Positions 1 through 12,282 of a DNA stretch of 64,000 bases are shown here, one piece after another. The stretch is from Isoetes taiwanensis (Eukaryota; Streptophyta; Lycopodiopsida; Isoetales; Isoetaceae): the NCBI GenBank assembly GCA_021234155.1, contig JAJEKV010000003.1, positions 15,856,386 through 15,920,385 on the forward strand, in the 5' to 3' direction. Made by a program: the position numbers and the translations under genes. Below the pieces are notes generated by a model that was not told the DNA's origin, searched no databases, and saw nothing but the letters and a program-made list of their open reading frames with translations. Positions within the stretch are counted from its first letter, which is position 1. Each line of letters begins with the position of its first letter.

Positions 1-460
1 CCGGCAATACCGACAAAGCCAAATAACCCAACCCAAAGAATCTCAAGCCGAAGATGGTGGGCCAGTTCCTCGCAATGGACGCCGATAATCCCATCATCTT
101 CATGGGCAACCGAGAACACAGTAGTGTCAGGCCTCTAACTAGGGTGGGGTTTATGTGATGTTTGTAGTGTGCCACTTTTACCGTTCCAAAGCCCGGTGAG
201 AGGTGAGCTTCCCCAGAAACAAGAGTCCGGGTACCCCCTTGCCTATCCCTACGGCTGATCTGCCTCAGGTGCATGCGTCTACGATGCAAGCTCGCCCACA
301 TACAGCCACCGGGCTCTCTTTGTCTTTCCAACAAGCCCCCGAAGTCGCTATGGCTCATCGCCACACAGAAGCTGCGCGGGAGCCGAGTGTCGCCCATGTT
401 GGCCACCTTCCGAAATAGACAATGTGCCTATTGAGGGTCGCGATGCCGCAGGGGCATGAA
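1..460 (-). other. Flank of decayed LINE, no gene seen
   Basis: GC-rich DNA continuous with the LINE reverse-transcriptase relic that starts at about 461. On the minus strand this is downstream of the RT C-terminal motif, so it is probably LINE 3' sequence. I see no conserved motif in it. The open frames here are short and overlap on both strands. Confidence 0.35.
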
Positions 461-1745
461 TCATGCGCCCCCGCAACAAGATCCGGATATGGAACTGAGG
501 GCTTGACACCGCGTTGGCCAAAAATGCCTTTCGACTCGCTTCAAGTCGCTCCAAGTCGCCAAAGACACCATCGGGCCCCACACCTCAACCCCATACAAAA
601 GAATCGGGTTCGACCTGCCGTTCTGAATAAATGTGGACCGTGGCCCTGGGCCAAATAGCTGCCTCGGACTATTGTTTTGCATTATGCATGCTACTTGCCT
701 TCCAACCTGGCCAACCGGGCTTAATGGATGCATCCCAATACATTGAGGACGGGAATTCCACCCCGTGTACTTGTGTAGCTGGGTGTGACTTCTACCATCC
801 GCCCCTCTAGTAAGTGAGCCACGGAGGTGCCTGGGATGACGGAGGAGGATATGAGGACCACCTTAGTCTTCACGTTGACCCGCATGTCCGGCCGCCCGGG
901 TAATGTGTCCGGGGCATCTAGGTGTGCCTGGATTCCCTCGGTGTATGGGCCAAGAGGTCCACATCATCCGCATAGCCGAAGCCGCCGATGACCCGGTGCA
1001 AGAGTCAGATACCGCCCCTCCCCCATTTCTCCAGCCAAAGCCTAACCGGTCAATGTAAAGTCCAAAGAGTGTAGGTGAGAGAGGACAATGCCTAACTCCA
1101 ATGCTACGGGCAAATGATCTGTCCTTTCGGTTGCATGCGCCTGCGGCAGCTCTCGCGGGTTTCAGTTCAATAATACTCGGATCCATAGTGGAGCCCCTAA
1201 ATGATGCAATCTCACCCACAACTTTTCGGCGGGACCAAAGTCTTTGCAAAGTCCACAAAACAAAGCAGCATGTGTCCTCCCCCGACGGTTGGGTTTCGAC
1301 CACGTGGTCCCGAGTGTGAAGATGTGATCAATGGTCGAATGCCTGGCGGAAGCCCCGCCCTGTAAGTGCCCCGACTTCCGGGCCGCTTATCGGATTACCT
1401 GCTGTTCGAGAATGCCCGCTGACGGTTTGGCACACCGAGTGACCATGATGGTTCGGGAATTGGTCGGATAAAGGTGGGTCCCCCGCCTTGTAGATCGGAA
1501 CAACCCCTCGCTATGGTCCATGACAAGGTGAAAAACCCTCTTGCCACTCGCTGTTGAAGGTCGCGGTCGGGGACGGGCACCATGGGCCGTCCCCGCCCAC
1601 TTTGAGCAACTCGCTTTGTGGCCAGCCAAAGTCCGGCCGCCTTCCCATTAGCCAGCGCCAGCCCTCTTCGACATCTTCTTCCGCGGATCACCAGGGTGGA
1701 CCATGTTGCGGGGAACATCCGTCCCCGCGGTTCCTGTGGGATCAT
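461..1745 (-). pseudogene. LINE (non-LTR retrotransposon) reverse transcriptase relic
   Basis: Three reading frames on the minus strand together give RT blocks in the expected order. The first, around 1745-1387, has an ANGKAAG block, then frames matching 'PTNSRTIMV' and 'AGILEQQV'. Next, around 1330-1220, are 'STIDHIFTL' and 'CFVDFAKTLVP', the palm motif. Around 1050-1110 is 'GVRHCPLSPTLFGLYIDRL', and around 560-640 is 'ILLYGVEVWG', the conserved block after the palm. The frame changes several times and the catalytic F/YxDD box is not readable, so this is a dead copy. It resembles the second LINE at 17.9-18.65 kb and the scrap at 6952-7065, so all three are probably one family. Family assignment rests on these motifs only. 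Confidence 0.8.
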
Positions 1746-2220
1746 AAAGCCGCTGTGTGGTCATGGCCCCACCGCAACGCAGTTGATGTTTTCAAAGATG
1801 CCGTGGGCCTACTGAGTACCCCCGCTAAAGCTCTAGGGCCCAAAGTGGGGGCTCAGGCGTCAACATTTCTCCCCTCGGTGAATTACCGTACCCTTGCTTT
1901 TGTTTCCTTTGAGGAAGGCATGGTAATGGCCGGTGGAATAATGAGCTCGGGCCCGGTATGATCCACGAATGAGGGCTATGAGTCGCGTTTGCGTTCTTTA
2001 CACTCAAAGCATCAAACCATCCAAAATTATGGGAAGGAAACGGTCTCTGAGAGGGGGCGTGGGGAGGTCTCCCAAAGCATCCGGTCGCCTTTGATCGAGG
2101 AGCTCAACAAAGCTGGTCGGTTTTGTCGCCCGCGTGTGGGCCTGCAGAACTGTCGGGAGGGTTTCTGCGAGCATGTCAGTGTAACCCTCCCACTAGGCTC
2201 ATAAAAAGCCCAACTATGGC
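1746..2220 (-). other. Probable 5' part of the LINE relic
   Basis: The same GC-rich composition as the RT relic continues upstream of it on the minus strand. No endonuclease motif could be recognised, so this is assigned only by continuity. Confidence 0.3.
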
Positions 2221-2476
2221 AAGGTCAATCGGGCACAAAGGGGTTATAAAAGCCATGACAATAGAAGCCCTCACATAGAGTGGGAGGTGATCTGAGTCGG
2301 CCTCCTCGTCCCGACTGTCCGTGCCGACGTGAAAATGGCTGACAAGGTGTACATCCTACGCAGCCACTATGACATAATCCACGACAAAACGAATAGAGGA
2401 ACAGAACAAAACGAGACAAAGTGGCCAAGAACACAAAATGAAAATAGCCAAAGGCCCCCAAAGGCACCAACACACT

Positions 2477-3345
2477 AAGAATCTATGATAAAGAGCGAGC
2501 ATAGGCCCTCATACGGGCATCCATGAGAACCACTGAGAACATAAGACCACATATGAAGTAAAATAAGAAATAGAGCAATAACAACAAATATCAAGGACAA
2601 AAATTCATGAACGTATACCCACATGCATAACAGATCCAAGCGAACTTTCAAATGTAAAAACAATATACTCTATAACAAAACGATAGGGACCCCGAAACTC
2701 AAGAATAATCTAAGGGAATAGACCAAAGAGCCCATTATGGTGAGAGAAAGAACCCATTATGATGAATATTGGAATAATGAAACCAAGGGACTTACTATAT
2801 GACATTTTCGAAAAAAAGCAGAGTTCAGAGAAAAACTCGATGAACAACTTGATGACCTATTTGGGACCACCCCCAAAGGGGAACAGAAGAACGAGCGAGA
2901 GGGCACAATGGAGGCGGCACACGTAAGAAAGAGGCCCAAGATGGCAGAACGAGTGAAAACAAAGTGAGCAGATAGGAAACAACTGGGGTCAACATAGTAA
3001 AATGGCATGATGATGAGACACCACTAGGGCAAAAAAAGAACTATGATGAGTCAAGAGGCGGACAAAGGAAGAAGTCAAGACAATAGAAGAGCAAGGACAG
3101 TTCAAGGGATAAAATGAACGAATAAAGAAGAAAAAAACAAAATGCAAGATGAAAAATAGAGGAATAGGAGATTATAATGAAATGGATGGAATAAGAGATC
3201 GGGAATAGAGGCGTGAGCAAATTGGGATAAAGGAGCTAAAGTCACAAATGCAAATGTCTAAAATGCCCTCAAGGAATTCACGAGATACTAAGAATCTATG
3301 ATAAAAAGGGAGAGTGTAGGCCCTCATAAGGGCCTCTATGATCAT
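2477..3345. repeat. Dispersed repeat R1, copy 1
   Basis: The block 2640-3040 recurs at 7066-7461, and 3048-3345 recurs at 12583-12865. Both matches are nearly base for base. A short module beginning AAGAATCTATGATAAA occurs twice inside this copy, near 2477 and 3290, and again near 12809. The plus strand is purine-rich. The overlapping minus-strand frames show no protein motif. It lies next to LINE sequence here and again at about 7.0 kb, so it may be part of a LINE-associated composite. Identity of the family is unknown. Confidence 0.7.
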
Positions 3346-3360
3346 ATCTCGGTTGATCAA

Positions 3361-3781
3361 CCATTGCTGTAGTAAAATAGAGTGACATCAGTTTGAATCC
3401 AATCTTATTCATGATCTTATTCACTGGCATTTTAGCAGGGAAACATGTTCAGAAGCAAATTGTCCTCTCAATCTTGCATTAGATCTGATGAATGCCACGA
3501 TCATGTTATATAGAAGCAGATTTGATGTTCATCCTCAAGGAATACCTTCACTTGTCAAAGTAAGACTGCCAACTTGATGGTGATGCAGTTTTGTGACGAG
3601 AACGACCATGTCTGCATCTAATACATTTTCTACTGCAAACAGGGCATCTGGTTTACCAAGGTACAGTGTACCTGCATATGCTGTTTTTTTCCGGCTTGTG
3701 GTTTTGGATTGCATAAACTAGCGGGCATTTTTTATCTTAAAACGAAAAAGTTTGGGTTGGTTTTTTATTACCCATTCGAGG
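3361..3781 (+). other. Upstream region of bL36 gene
   Basis: Unique-looking AT-rich DNA between the R1 repeat and the bL36 start codon. It presumably holds the promoter and 5' UTR, but I see no TATA box or other element that I can defend. Confidence 0.3.
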
Positions 3782-3928
3782 ATGAAGGTGAGAGCGTCTG
3801 TGAAGCGCCTATGCGAATCGTGCAGGATCGTGAGGCGTCGGGGCGCGGTCTGCGTGATTTGCAAGAACCCTAAACACAAGCAACGCCAGGGCTGCTTTTC
3901 TGCCCATGATTTCGAACCATCAACGTAA
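3782..3928 (+). CDS. Ribosomal protein bL36, nuclear copy of organellar type (possibly multi-exon)
   Basis: The ATG opens a frame beginning [17 protein letters not shown] and containing [14 protein letters not shown], which is diagnostic of bacterial/organellar ribosomal protein L36. This small zinc-binding protein sits in the large subunit near the peptidyl-transferase region. The CCCH zinc ligands are visible at Cys11, Cys14, Cys27 and His32. Bacterial L36 ends at or just after the RQG motif, but here the frame continues 11 residues to a TAA at 3926-3928. Plant nuclear (mitochondrial) L36 proteins are longer. A plausible spliced alternative uses a GT donor at 3925, exon 2 at 4066-4141 (acceptor TTCTTGCAG, donor GTACAA) and exon 3 at 4266-4304 ending in TAA, for 85 residues. 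Those phases are compatible, but the added residues have no recognised homology. No targeting peptide is visible. It looks intact. Confidence 0.82.
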   Translation: MKVRASVKRLCESCRIVRRRGAVCVICKNPKHKQRQGCFSAHDFEPST

Positions 3929-4304
3929 CTATTTATCCTCCTTGTGTATTTGTCGATCTATAAAGAAAGGCACTTTTTTTTTGGCAGATTCTTTGGTGAA
4001 ATACAAGCAGGTGGTCAGTTGAAATAATTAATTTCGAATGTTGTTCTGATTGTTCCTTCTTGCAGAACGGAAGATCCAAGCATGAACCTTTCATGTCCTG
4101 ATAAATCTGCTCTTGGTTTGGTCTCGACCTGTTGGAATAAGGTACAAATTTATGCACATTGTTTTCAGGACGTATGTGCATGAAGATCATTTAGTAGGTT
4201 CACTCACTACATTTCTTGATTCCTGATTCATAACCACTGCCCTTTTGCTTTTGTCATCTTGATAGGCCTGCTGGTTCATCAAAAAAGCAAATGGCAAAAT
4301 CTAA

Positions 4305-5949
4305 ATTAGGAGGCAACAAATCTCAGATTAGATTACACTGGTTCTATAATGTTCAGATACTTCATAGAAAAATGGGGATAGCATTGGGCTTATTATGTTA
4401 AATGTTTTGATTACATGTAATGCTGAGCTGACATCTACCCTTAAATAAATATGGTGATGTCCTAGTCCTAAGCGATGGCTGCCTTTGTGCTTTATTTTGA
4501 TTTTGACTGTCTTTGTGCTTCGGATTGGCTGGTGGAGGGCATGGGTAGTTATAACTTAATATGTGAGTGGTTCTCTGGCTTAAGGTGTTCTGAACAATTG
4601 AATATGTAGTTTTGCAAGTGGTTTCTTTATCCCATTATTGTAGTTATGGAGCAGTAACAGATGTAATCAATAAGGTTGTGGTAAGCATCTTATGCATGTA
4701 ATAGATTTTATTCTAAGAAGTGTTAGACTCCCTAAAGTTGTTTTACATGATTCTTAGATTGTACAAGAGCTCCTTATGAATACGAACGTGACAGAAGGTA
4801 GGGTTCATGTCTGTAGCAGCTTACGCCAAGCCGGAAACTCTAGACTCTGCAAAACACCCCTCCGGTAAGTTTTAGTGTTCAGAGGTTATTTTGGCTTCGG
4901 TACTTAGTTTTGTGAGGTCTAAATCGAAAATTGCTCCTGAGTAATTGCCTAGAGCACAACCGATGTTTAAAAACCAATTCAATTGAACGGCAGTTTGTAG
5001 ACTTAAGCTTTTGGTGAATCCGGCAGTGAGTTTCTAGCCATGGCCTTTGTGGACACTTTGGGATGCTCCCGATTTTGAATCGGTGCAGAAAATATAGTGA
5101 TGGAGTAGCTTAGAGCGCCTGACGCCTTGACCCCTTGACTCTAATTTGAGATTTAGATTATAGTTTGCTTGGAATTTAGGGCCGGATTGCATTAGAGTGC
5201 AGTGTGCCTTCATCCTTGCATATCCAGCTGCGGATGCAAAATAGATGCAGCCGTGGGAGGCAGAGATCTGGGGAAGAACAGAGCATTTTGCAGTCGATTT
5301 GAGTGCAGGGTGGATTCCCGTGCCTCTATGAAGCCGATTACGCCGAATTTGAGGCAAAGATTCATGTTTAGTTAAAAAATTCCATGTTCTGGGTTCAAAA
5401 AACTCATGTAGACCCAAAAGAACTCATATAGACGGTTTTGATTGAGAGGTCGGATATGGCACTGCGATTCCTTTTCAATTCCATCGATTTTTCCCAATGA
5501 GAAGAAGAATAGGCTTAAACATTTGCTCCCCTACTGTTTAGTCAGATTACATATTCAAGCTCTGTAGTTAACTGTTTTTTTGAAGTGCAGATTCAAACCT
5601 AGTGGAGAGAATAGTTGAGGCCCCTGGCCCTAAAACCTCTTGGCATTTTGTGAACGGCTGCGCAAATCAGGTAATTACTTTGTTGTGTTCGATTTTGAAG
5701 CTTCAATCCAGAGTTTGATTTCATCAGCATAAAATTTGATTCCAGTGCAGGTATGGGGTCTCTTTGCACGAATTCGTTTGCACAAAATAGACCACCAATT
5801 AGCTCTATTTGTTGCGCTTTTTGCAGAAACTTTGCACCGACTAGCATTAATCCGCCAAACTGAGCAAAAAAAAACCGGGTGAGTTGTTATCTTTAAACTA
5901 ATTCCGGCCCATTTTGAATGGATAGTAGAGAGATCAAATTTATTTTAGA
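4305..5949. other. Intergenic, no gene recognised
   Basis: AT-rich DNA directly downstream of bL36. It may contain that gene's 3' UTR. Several unlinked reading frames occur on both strands, the longest on the minus strand at about 5034-5417, but none shows a known domain or codon pattern. I see no repeat shared with the rest of the window. Confidence 0.4.
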
Positions 5950-6190
5950 ATAAGCCAGAATCGGTTTGAGATTGGCAGCCATTTTTGCATCCCTTTGATA
6001 TCTGCCTCACTCTGTTTGGCAGAGTTACAGAGTCCTCCCTTTGCATTTGCGGGGCATTTTACCTTATTGACAGACATGGATATAGTGTAAAGCAAAGTCC
6101 ACTCTCTGCCCATGGCTCTACAAGCAGCAGACAAAACGTGTGCAGATTATGAACAAGCCTGTGTATCATATGGATAGAGTGCTCCGGAAA
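5950..6190. repeat. 240 bp direct repeat, copy A
   Basis: This block, starting at GTTTGAGATTGGCAG and running through CAAGCCTGTGTATCATATGG, is repeated in the same orientation at 6722-6960 with only scattered substitutions. The copies are about 770 bp apart. Neither encodes anything recognisable. Confidence 0.8.
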
Positions 6191-6274
6191 GCACAAAAGG
6201 CTGGGAATGTAATACCAAGCCCTGCATCTTCGAATTATTTCGCAAATCTGAACGTGTTTTTGCTTTGATCTACC

Positions 6275-6380
6275 GGTTTTTGGGATTGAAAAGAGTGGTG
6301 GGTTCTTCGATCTGACTCAAATTAATTTCTTGGGATTGAAAAGAGTGCTGGGTTCTTCGATTTGACCCAAATTAATTTTA
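6275..6380. repeat. Tandem duplication of a ~50 bp unit
   Basis: Two adjacent copies of a unit starting GGGATTGAAAAGAGTG and ending near CAAATTAATTT differ at about three bases. It is a simple local duplication. Confidence 0.8.
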
Positions 6381-6721
6381 GATGAGCCTCTCTAACATAG
6401 CTGCGGTGTTGTTTTTACCTGCAAAAATACTAGATTTGTTCAGATGTCAAGGATGGGTCATTGCTTGGCACCATAATTTTTGCTTCAAACCTCTTTTCAG
6501 GCGATGTTCTTAGATTTAGAATCTGCTTTTCTATATAGCTTCTAGAACAGAATCCCCAAATCTAACATGGATTTCTCTTTCGAACTATAAAATGCGATTC
6601 GAGGTATTAAAGGAGGGGAAGGGGAATCATGATCTATTTCTTTGTTGTGCCGGAGATTGAAACTGTGGTTACAGAGGCAAACAGAGCATGCAGCAAATAC
6701 AATAGGAACTCTATGGCTTTG

Positions 6722-6960
6722 CCAAAATCTGTTTGAGATTGGCAGGCATTTTTGCATCCCTTTGATATCTGCCTCACTCTGTTACGCAGAGTTACAGAGT
6801 CCCCCCTTTGCATTTGCGGGGCGTTTTACCTTATTGACAGACATGGATATGGTGTAAAGCAAAGTCCGCTCTCTGCCCGTGGCTCTATAGCCAGCAAATA
6901 AAACTTATGTAGATTATGAATAAGCCTGTGTATCATATGGATTGAGTGCTCTGGAAACAT
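6722..6960. repeat. 240 bp direct repeat, copy B
   Basis: Second copy of the block at 5950-6190. It ends exactly where LINE-like sequence and the R1 repeat begin, so the R1/LINE unit appears to have landed at the right edge of this duplicate. Confidence 0.8.
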
Positions 6961-7065
6961 GCCTCTTTTTTTGCTGCTAAATAGTGCGACCAGGATAGGC
7001 ATTATTAGTGGTCCCACCCACCTGAGCAGCTTTGCCTGCATGCCATCTAAGTCTGCCACCTTTTC
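6952..7065 (-). pseudogene. LINE RT fragment
   Basis: A minus-strand frame reads KVADLDGMQAKLLRWVGPL. This matches the N-terminal RT block that reads ALDLDRMQVELLKWA in the LINE at 18.4 kb. Only this block is present. Upstream on the minus strand it runs straight into repeat R1, so it is a truncated scrap. Confidence 0.65.
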
Positions 7066-7461
7066 AAATGTAAAAACAACATAATCTAGAACTAGAACGA
7101 AACGATAGGGACCCTGAAACTCAAGAATCATCTAGAGGAATGGACCAAAGAACCCATTATGGTGAGAGAAAGATGGAGATTGGAATAATAAATCCAAGGG
7201 ACTTAAAGGGTATTATATGACATTTTCGAAAAAAACAGAGTTCAGAGAACAACTCGATGAACAACTTGATGACCTATTTGGGACCACTCCCAAAGGGGAA
7301 CAAAAGAACGAGCGAGAGGGCACAATGGAGGCGGCACACGTAAGAAGGAGGTCCAAGATGGCAGAACGGGTGAAAACGATGTGAGCAGATAGGAAACAAC
7401 TGGGGTCAACATAGTAAAATGGCATGATGACAAGACACCACTAAAGCAAAAAAAGAACTAT
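7066..7461. repeat. Repeat R1, copy 2, left part
   Basis: Nearly identical to 2640-3040. It stops after AAAAAAAGAACTATGA, and the sequence that should follow resumes at 12583 with TCAAGAGGCGGACAAAGG. The two parts therefore flank an insertion of about 5.1 kb. Confidence 0.75.
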
Positions 7462-8044
7462 GAATATGTAGCATAATGACAGGGGGTTTTTTTTGCGTTT
7501 TTATACATTTTTTGCTAAGGTTTTCCTATGATTTGGTGGCTGTATTCATCTATGTGTACTAAATAGTATTTCTAGAGTGCATCGTTTCTTGGCCATTGAT
7601 TTTTTATAAGAGGCAGAATCGTACGGTTGTAATTAAATTCATCTCGTTTGCATAGGGTGGAACATAGTCTAATTTTGGTATTAATTATTTTTTTTAAGGG
7701 GCCGAAAAGGCATGCAAACATCGAACCCTTTTGCTAGGGTTTCAAGATCTTCACAAATTGCTGCCGATTCTGCTTGCTGGCCGATTCACCTGCTCATGAT
7801 CTTCTGGTTTATGCTAGATATGCAAGCCCAAGTGTAAAAATATTTTAGGGTTTCTGCTTCTTGTAAGCGGACTCAGATACAGAAGCAAACTGATAAATCG
7901 ATTGGATTTTTTCATGCTATAATGGCCGAAGACTCTGTACCGGATTTGAAGTCCGGATTTGGCAGCGGCTGAGTGAGGATCTTGCATCAGACAAAGATGG
8001 ATATGGCATTGGATGATTGAGGTACTTGTATCGGATTTGGAGTG

Positions 8045-8735
8045 CAGCATGGAGTCCGGATTTGCCAGCAGCGTTATCTCAGGTTATAGTCAACTTGGTG
8101 TTCGATTTGCATTTTGCACTGCTCTTGTGTGATCCAGAACAGTGCTATTTTGTCTACATCCGGATCCAACTAGAGGTTCGGAAATGACGAGCAAAGGTCG
8201 ATAAAGCAATTGAATATATAGTTGCGAAACGGGGTTTTGTATGCGTAGAGGCAGCGAGAAGTAGAAACCGATGGCCATATTCCGGTAAATCTATTCTTCT
8301 TATGTTTGCTTGCTTAAAATAAGTGCTTGGTTTTGTACTTATGCCGAGGATCCGGGGTCTTTTAAAGCAAGCAAATTTAGCCATGAATCATACTCGGATG
8401 CGATGGAGTCGGGATTTGCCGGCGGCGTTACCTCACGTTATAGTCAAACCGTGTTTGATTTCCATTTTGATTTCCATTTTGCGCTCTTGTGTGATCGAGC
8501 GATTGCCATTTTGTCTACATCGGATCGGCTAGAGGTTCCGCGGCCCGATGAGCAAAGGTCGATAAAAGCAAAGTAAAAACGGGGTTTTGTATGCGGGGCC
8601 GGTGTAAAAGTAGAAACCGATGGCCATATTACGGTAAATATATTGTTCTTGTGTTTGCTTGCTTAAAATAAGTGCTTGGTTTTGTATCATTAACATGATC
8701 TAGGGGTCTTTTAAAGCAAGCAAATTTGGCCATGA
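8045..8735. repeat. Tandem repeat, ~350 bp unit, about two copies
   Basis: Landmarks recur at a spacing of about 351-353 bp. ATGGAGTC..GGATTTGCC occurs at 8049 and 8402, and TTTGCTTGCTTAAAATAAGT at about 8303 and 8654. The phrase AAGCAAGCAAATTT closes each unit. There is no coding signal. Confidence 0.75.
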
Positions 8736-9605
8736 ATCATAACCGGTGCATTATATTTCTTTTAGCTCTTCCTACATTAAATATGTAAACAAGCAGATTG
8801 TTGCTTTCGTTCCTTAGATTAGCTAATATTGCCATAGGATATGGATGGATACCGATTTTATTGTGAGTTACGCAAATAAGAATAATCATCTGTAACAACT
8901 TCCACAGTTTCTTGCTTTTTTTTCGATTAGGCAATATTCCACATTGCCACAGTCCATATTACAAAGCGGGATATGGATCGAGAGTTTCATAAAGTAACAT
9001 CATCAGTATGCTTTGCAATGATAATCGAAAGCAAAGATATCTTCTCCAACAAAAAGTGTTATGTTATTTGCTTTTTATTGTAAAACAAATCATTTATAAG
9101 AAGATGACTCTCTCAACTTAGCGAAAGATTCTGTTCAATATGGTGAAACATTAGTTGTATTTATTAGTAACTTGAGATGGTGAAGCATTTGGTGAGATCT
9201 CAATCATAGTAAAACAGATGGTGAAGCATTTGGTTAAATCTCATTTGGGCATTTCTTGTAAGAATCATCTTTTCACTTATTTAGAATTATTATCTTTAAC
9301 TCTTGTTATAGTTTACTTTTGAAGGGGCATGCATGGACTCATACATTCCTTGTTGGCAACTACCATATAAATCGTTGCAATACATACACCAACACATCTC
9401 CACATGCTTTGCATCTTCCGCCAAAAGTAGCACGTGGACCTCTTATGGGAAGAGCATAAACTTGTGGTGGTTTATGAACTAAGTATTTTCCAATGTTAAT
9501 AAATGATTAATCCCACATTCCACATTACATTCGTTATACCCTACATTCACTACATGTGTTCAACTACAATATCCAAGCTTCTTAGTAATTAATTTGTTTT
9601 GTTGG
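8736..9605. other. AT-rich spacer, nothing recognised
   Basis: Low-complexity AT-rich DNA with a short internal echo (GATGGTGAAGCATTTGGT near 9176 and 9220). No gene, RNA or structured element could be supported. Confidence 0.35.
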
Positions 9606-10113
9606 GGCCCGAAGGGCCCAATTTTTTTTAAACAACCCACATAACTATCATTAACATTAATTCACATAAACCATTACATCCAACACTTTTAGATTAAAAT
9701 CCCCCTTAAACCCCCTTTGGTTTGGGTGCATATTCACACGGGGGTGACGCATCGAGAGCATCGCTTCGGATTGGCATATTCGCCCCTTTATTCCTTAATC
9801 TACACCATAATAAAGTTCCTCATTTGTGGGGTATGCAAGTACAAGATTTGCTATCTTGTATAACAAGATTTGCAAAATACTATAAGATTTCAACCTAATA
9901 CTATATGGTGTTGATTTCGATGCGTGCAAAAAAAATACAATTATGAGGGCTCTCCGCCCCCACGCCACCCCCCGGTGAATATGCACCCAAACCAAAGGGG
10001 GTTTAAGGGGGATTTTAATTTAATTGTGTTGGATTCAATGGTTATATTAATTAATGTCAATGGTAGTTATGTGTTGGTTATTATACTAAAAAAATTTTTT
10101 GGCCCTTCGGGCC
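9606..10113. mobile_element. Foldback/MITE-like element with ~130 bp inverted arms
   Basis: The left arm (about 9606-9740) starts GGCCCGAAGGGCCCAATTTT. The right arm (about 9970-10113) is its reverse complement, ending at TTGGCCCTTCGGGCC. The arms share the run CCTTAAACCCCCTTTGGTTT and a CATATTCACACG terminus facing inward. The centre is a second copy, in opposite orientation, of the MITE at 12283-12537. No coding capacity. Target duplication not clear. Confidence 0.65.
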
Positions 10114-11425
10114 ATAAAAAAAAAAACGGACGTGAGAATATAAAAGACATCTAAAACATGTAGCAATATGTGTTATGTAATATGCAGCATTAAGAAAAAA
10201 AAGGGAATATAGTAAAATGAAACATGACTAACTATAATATCAAAGCATAATGTAATATAATTATATATGCTATAAAAGCATTTTATTTAGAAATTTATTG
10301 AGTTATTGAAAATAGCCAAGGTATTATAATAGTTTTGGAGCACTTAAAGTGGATAGTGGTTTAAGATACGATACAAATCTTGGTTGATTTGCCTATCAAA
10401 TAGTCCGCAGAGAGCGAGTTAGCTTTGTTTATTTGCATGCGTAATTGCCTTTGCTGATCTATGTCCAAACGGATATGTGCATCAAGCATGAAGTTCTCAA
10501 TTGAGCTCGGTCGTTCGGATTGATTTGTGCCTCTTGAGCTTCAAGCGACATCTTCTTGTGCGGGATGGTTTACCTCGACGTGATGCCTTCCTCGCTTGTA
10601 TAACTCCCATTCGTGATGTTGAGGTTGAGCCTCGTCTGTTTCGTGCCATTCGTCTCATTGTAATAGCTGCGATCATTAAAAAAACAACACAAGGTTAAAA
10701 GTTTCATATAGCATTATAATAAGAATAACACAAGCTTGTAATTGTAATTGTACGCGCACACCCGAGCCATTTTGATGGCCCGAAAATTTTTTTTGAAGTA
10801 ACACCCTCGCCTGTATGTTATCTACTCCATAAAAACTAATATAGTAGATGTTATGATGTTAGATATTGTAGCATTTTATTTTTACATAGAAACTTAAACA
10901 ATGGCCATAATGTTGAAGCCTAGGCTCAACATGAATGGGCAGTAGATAATGCTAGATATTGAAAGAAAGGCGACATTTTTAATTTTAAAGGGAAATAGTT
11001 AAAGGAAAGAATAGGATATTCGAGATTCGGTCACGGTTAGGGTTAGGGTTTCTGCAATGGATCGATGATGGCAACCGCTGTTTTGAACACATGGAAAACC
11101 AATTGAATAGAAAGATGTGAGGGCCGAATCTAAGCGTGGTGTTTGCGAGATGTTGAAAATGGGTTATCTTACCATGCTACACATCGGTTCCGGTGGGCTT
11201 ACAGAGGGAAAGCTCAGCCAGATATGGCTATGGCGGCTAGTGGCTCCAGTTTTCGGCTATGGGCGACCGGTTTTCGTGAGTTTTTGTAGCTTGATATGAG
11301 CGGTAGCTAGTTAAACGATGGAATCGGGCAAGCAAGCAATCACTTATATGGAGAAAATCGGCAACCCGTTACATTGTTTACTTTCGGCTTTTTTATATGC
11401 GAGCATTCGTCCACCCAGCCCGACC
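10114..11425. other. AT-rich region, no gene recognised
   Basis: A plus-strand frame at 10501-10698 has no known motif. About two and a half telomere-like TTAGGG units lie at 11033-11050, a common short motif in plant DNA. Nothing else could be supported. Confidence 0.35.
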
Positions 11426-11429
11426 ATTT

Positions 11430-11890
11430 TAGCGAACTTTTTCCATCTCCACTTTACCATTTCGTAAATCTCCCCGCGACGTTTGAATCCACGTGGAACC
11501 AAGAGCAAATAACACAAGACTTTTCAGAAAATCTTTAAAGAAGATGAATACAGTGGGAATGTTTTGGATTCAAGGAAAGGATTGGAACTGGCATGCAGAT
11601 TCTAATGCTAGGTGTATTGCTAGGTTTCGGATTTGGCCCTGCCATGCAGGTTTTCGGATTAAACAGTGCAACAGGTTTGGGTTTGGCATGCAGATTCTGG
11701 GCTTCAGTTCCGTACTAAGGCACAGATGCTAAGCAGAGGGGAAGTTGCGGTTGTTATAGCCTGATCTTTTTCCATCTCCACTTCACCATGCTAGAAATCT
11801 CCCTGCACGTTACAATCTTGAGAACCAAAACCAAGTAACACAACACTTTCTGCGGAATGTTTAAAAAAGATGAATGCAATATGTAGCATA
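11430..11890. repeat. Imperfect direct duplication, ~326 bp period
   Basis: CTTTTTCCATCTCCACTT at about 11438 recurs at 11766. The AACACAA..CTTTAAA(G/A)AAGATGAAT module near 11509 recurs near 11836. Between them is a local repeat of CATGCAGATTCT. No coding potential. Confidence 0.6.
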
Positions 11891-12282
11891 AAAAGCAAAG
11901 AACAACAAAAACAGAAAAACACCGTATCATGCATTGTTCCAATCTCTGTCATGGAAGATTGTCTGTCATGAAAAAAGCACAAACTTCCATACCACAACTG
12001 TTGGATGAGGATAGAGGGAGACGGATCGGCGCGACGGCACGACGGATAAAACCACCACAAGAGCTTCTGAGAGAACAGAGCTTTGCTGGGTTCATGCATA
12101 TGAATAAGGAGCTCGGCATAAGAACCGTTAGATTGTTGAAGCTAATCCACATCAACGCTCCAGAAAAGCTGCACTCTAGAAATACTATTTAGTATGGCCC
12201 AATGAATACAGCACCGAAATCATAGGAAAACCATGCCAAAAAGCGTACAAAAACACAAAAAAAACCCCCTGTTATAATGCTA

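Noticed and set aside
5034-5417. 127-residue minus-strand frame as a gene
   Set aside because: Composition and lack of any domain look like chance. No neighbouring exons or promoter could be defended.
11033-11050. Telomere-like GGTTAGGGTTAGGGTTT
   Set aside because: Only about two and a half units. Too short for telomeric or interstitial telomeric repeat; such telo-box motifs are common in plant DNA.
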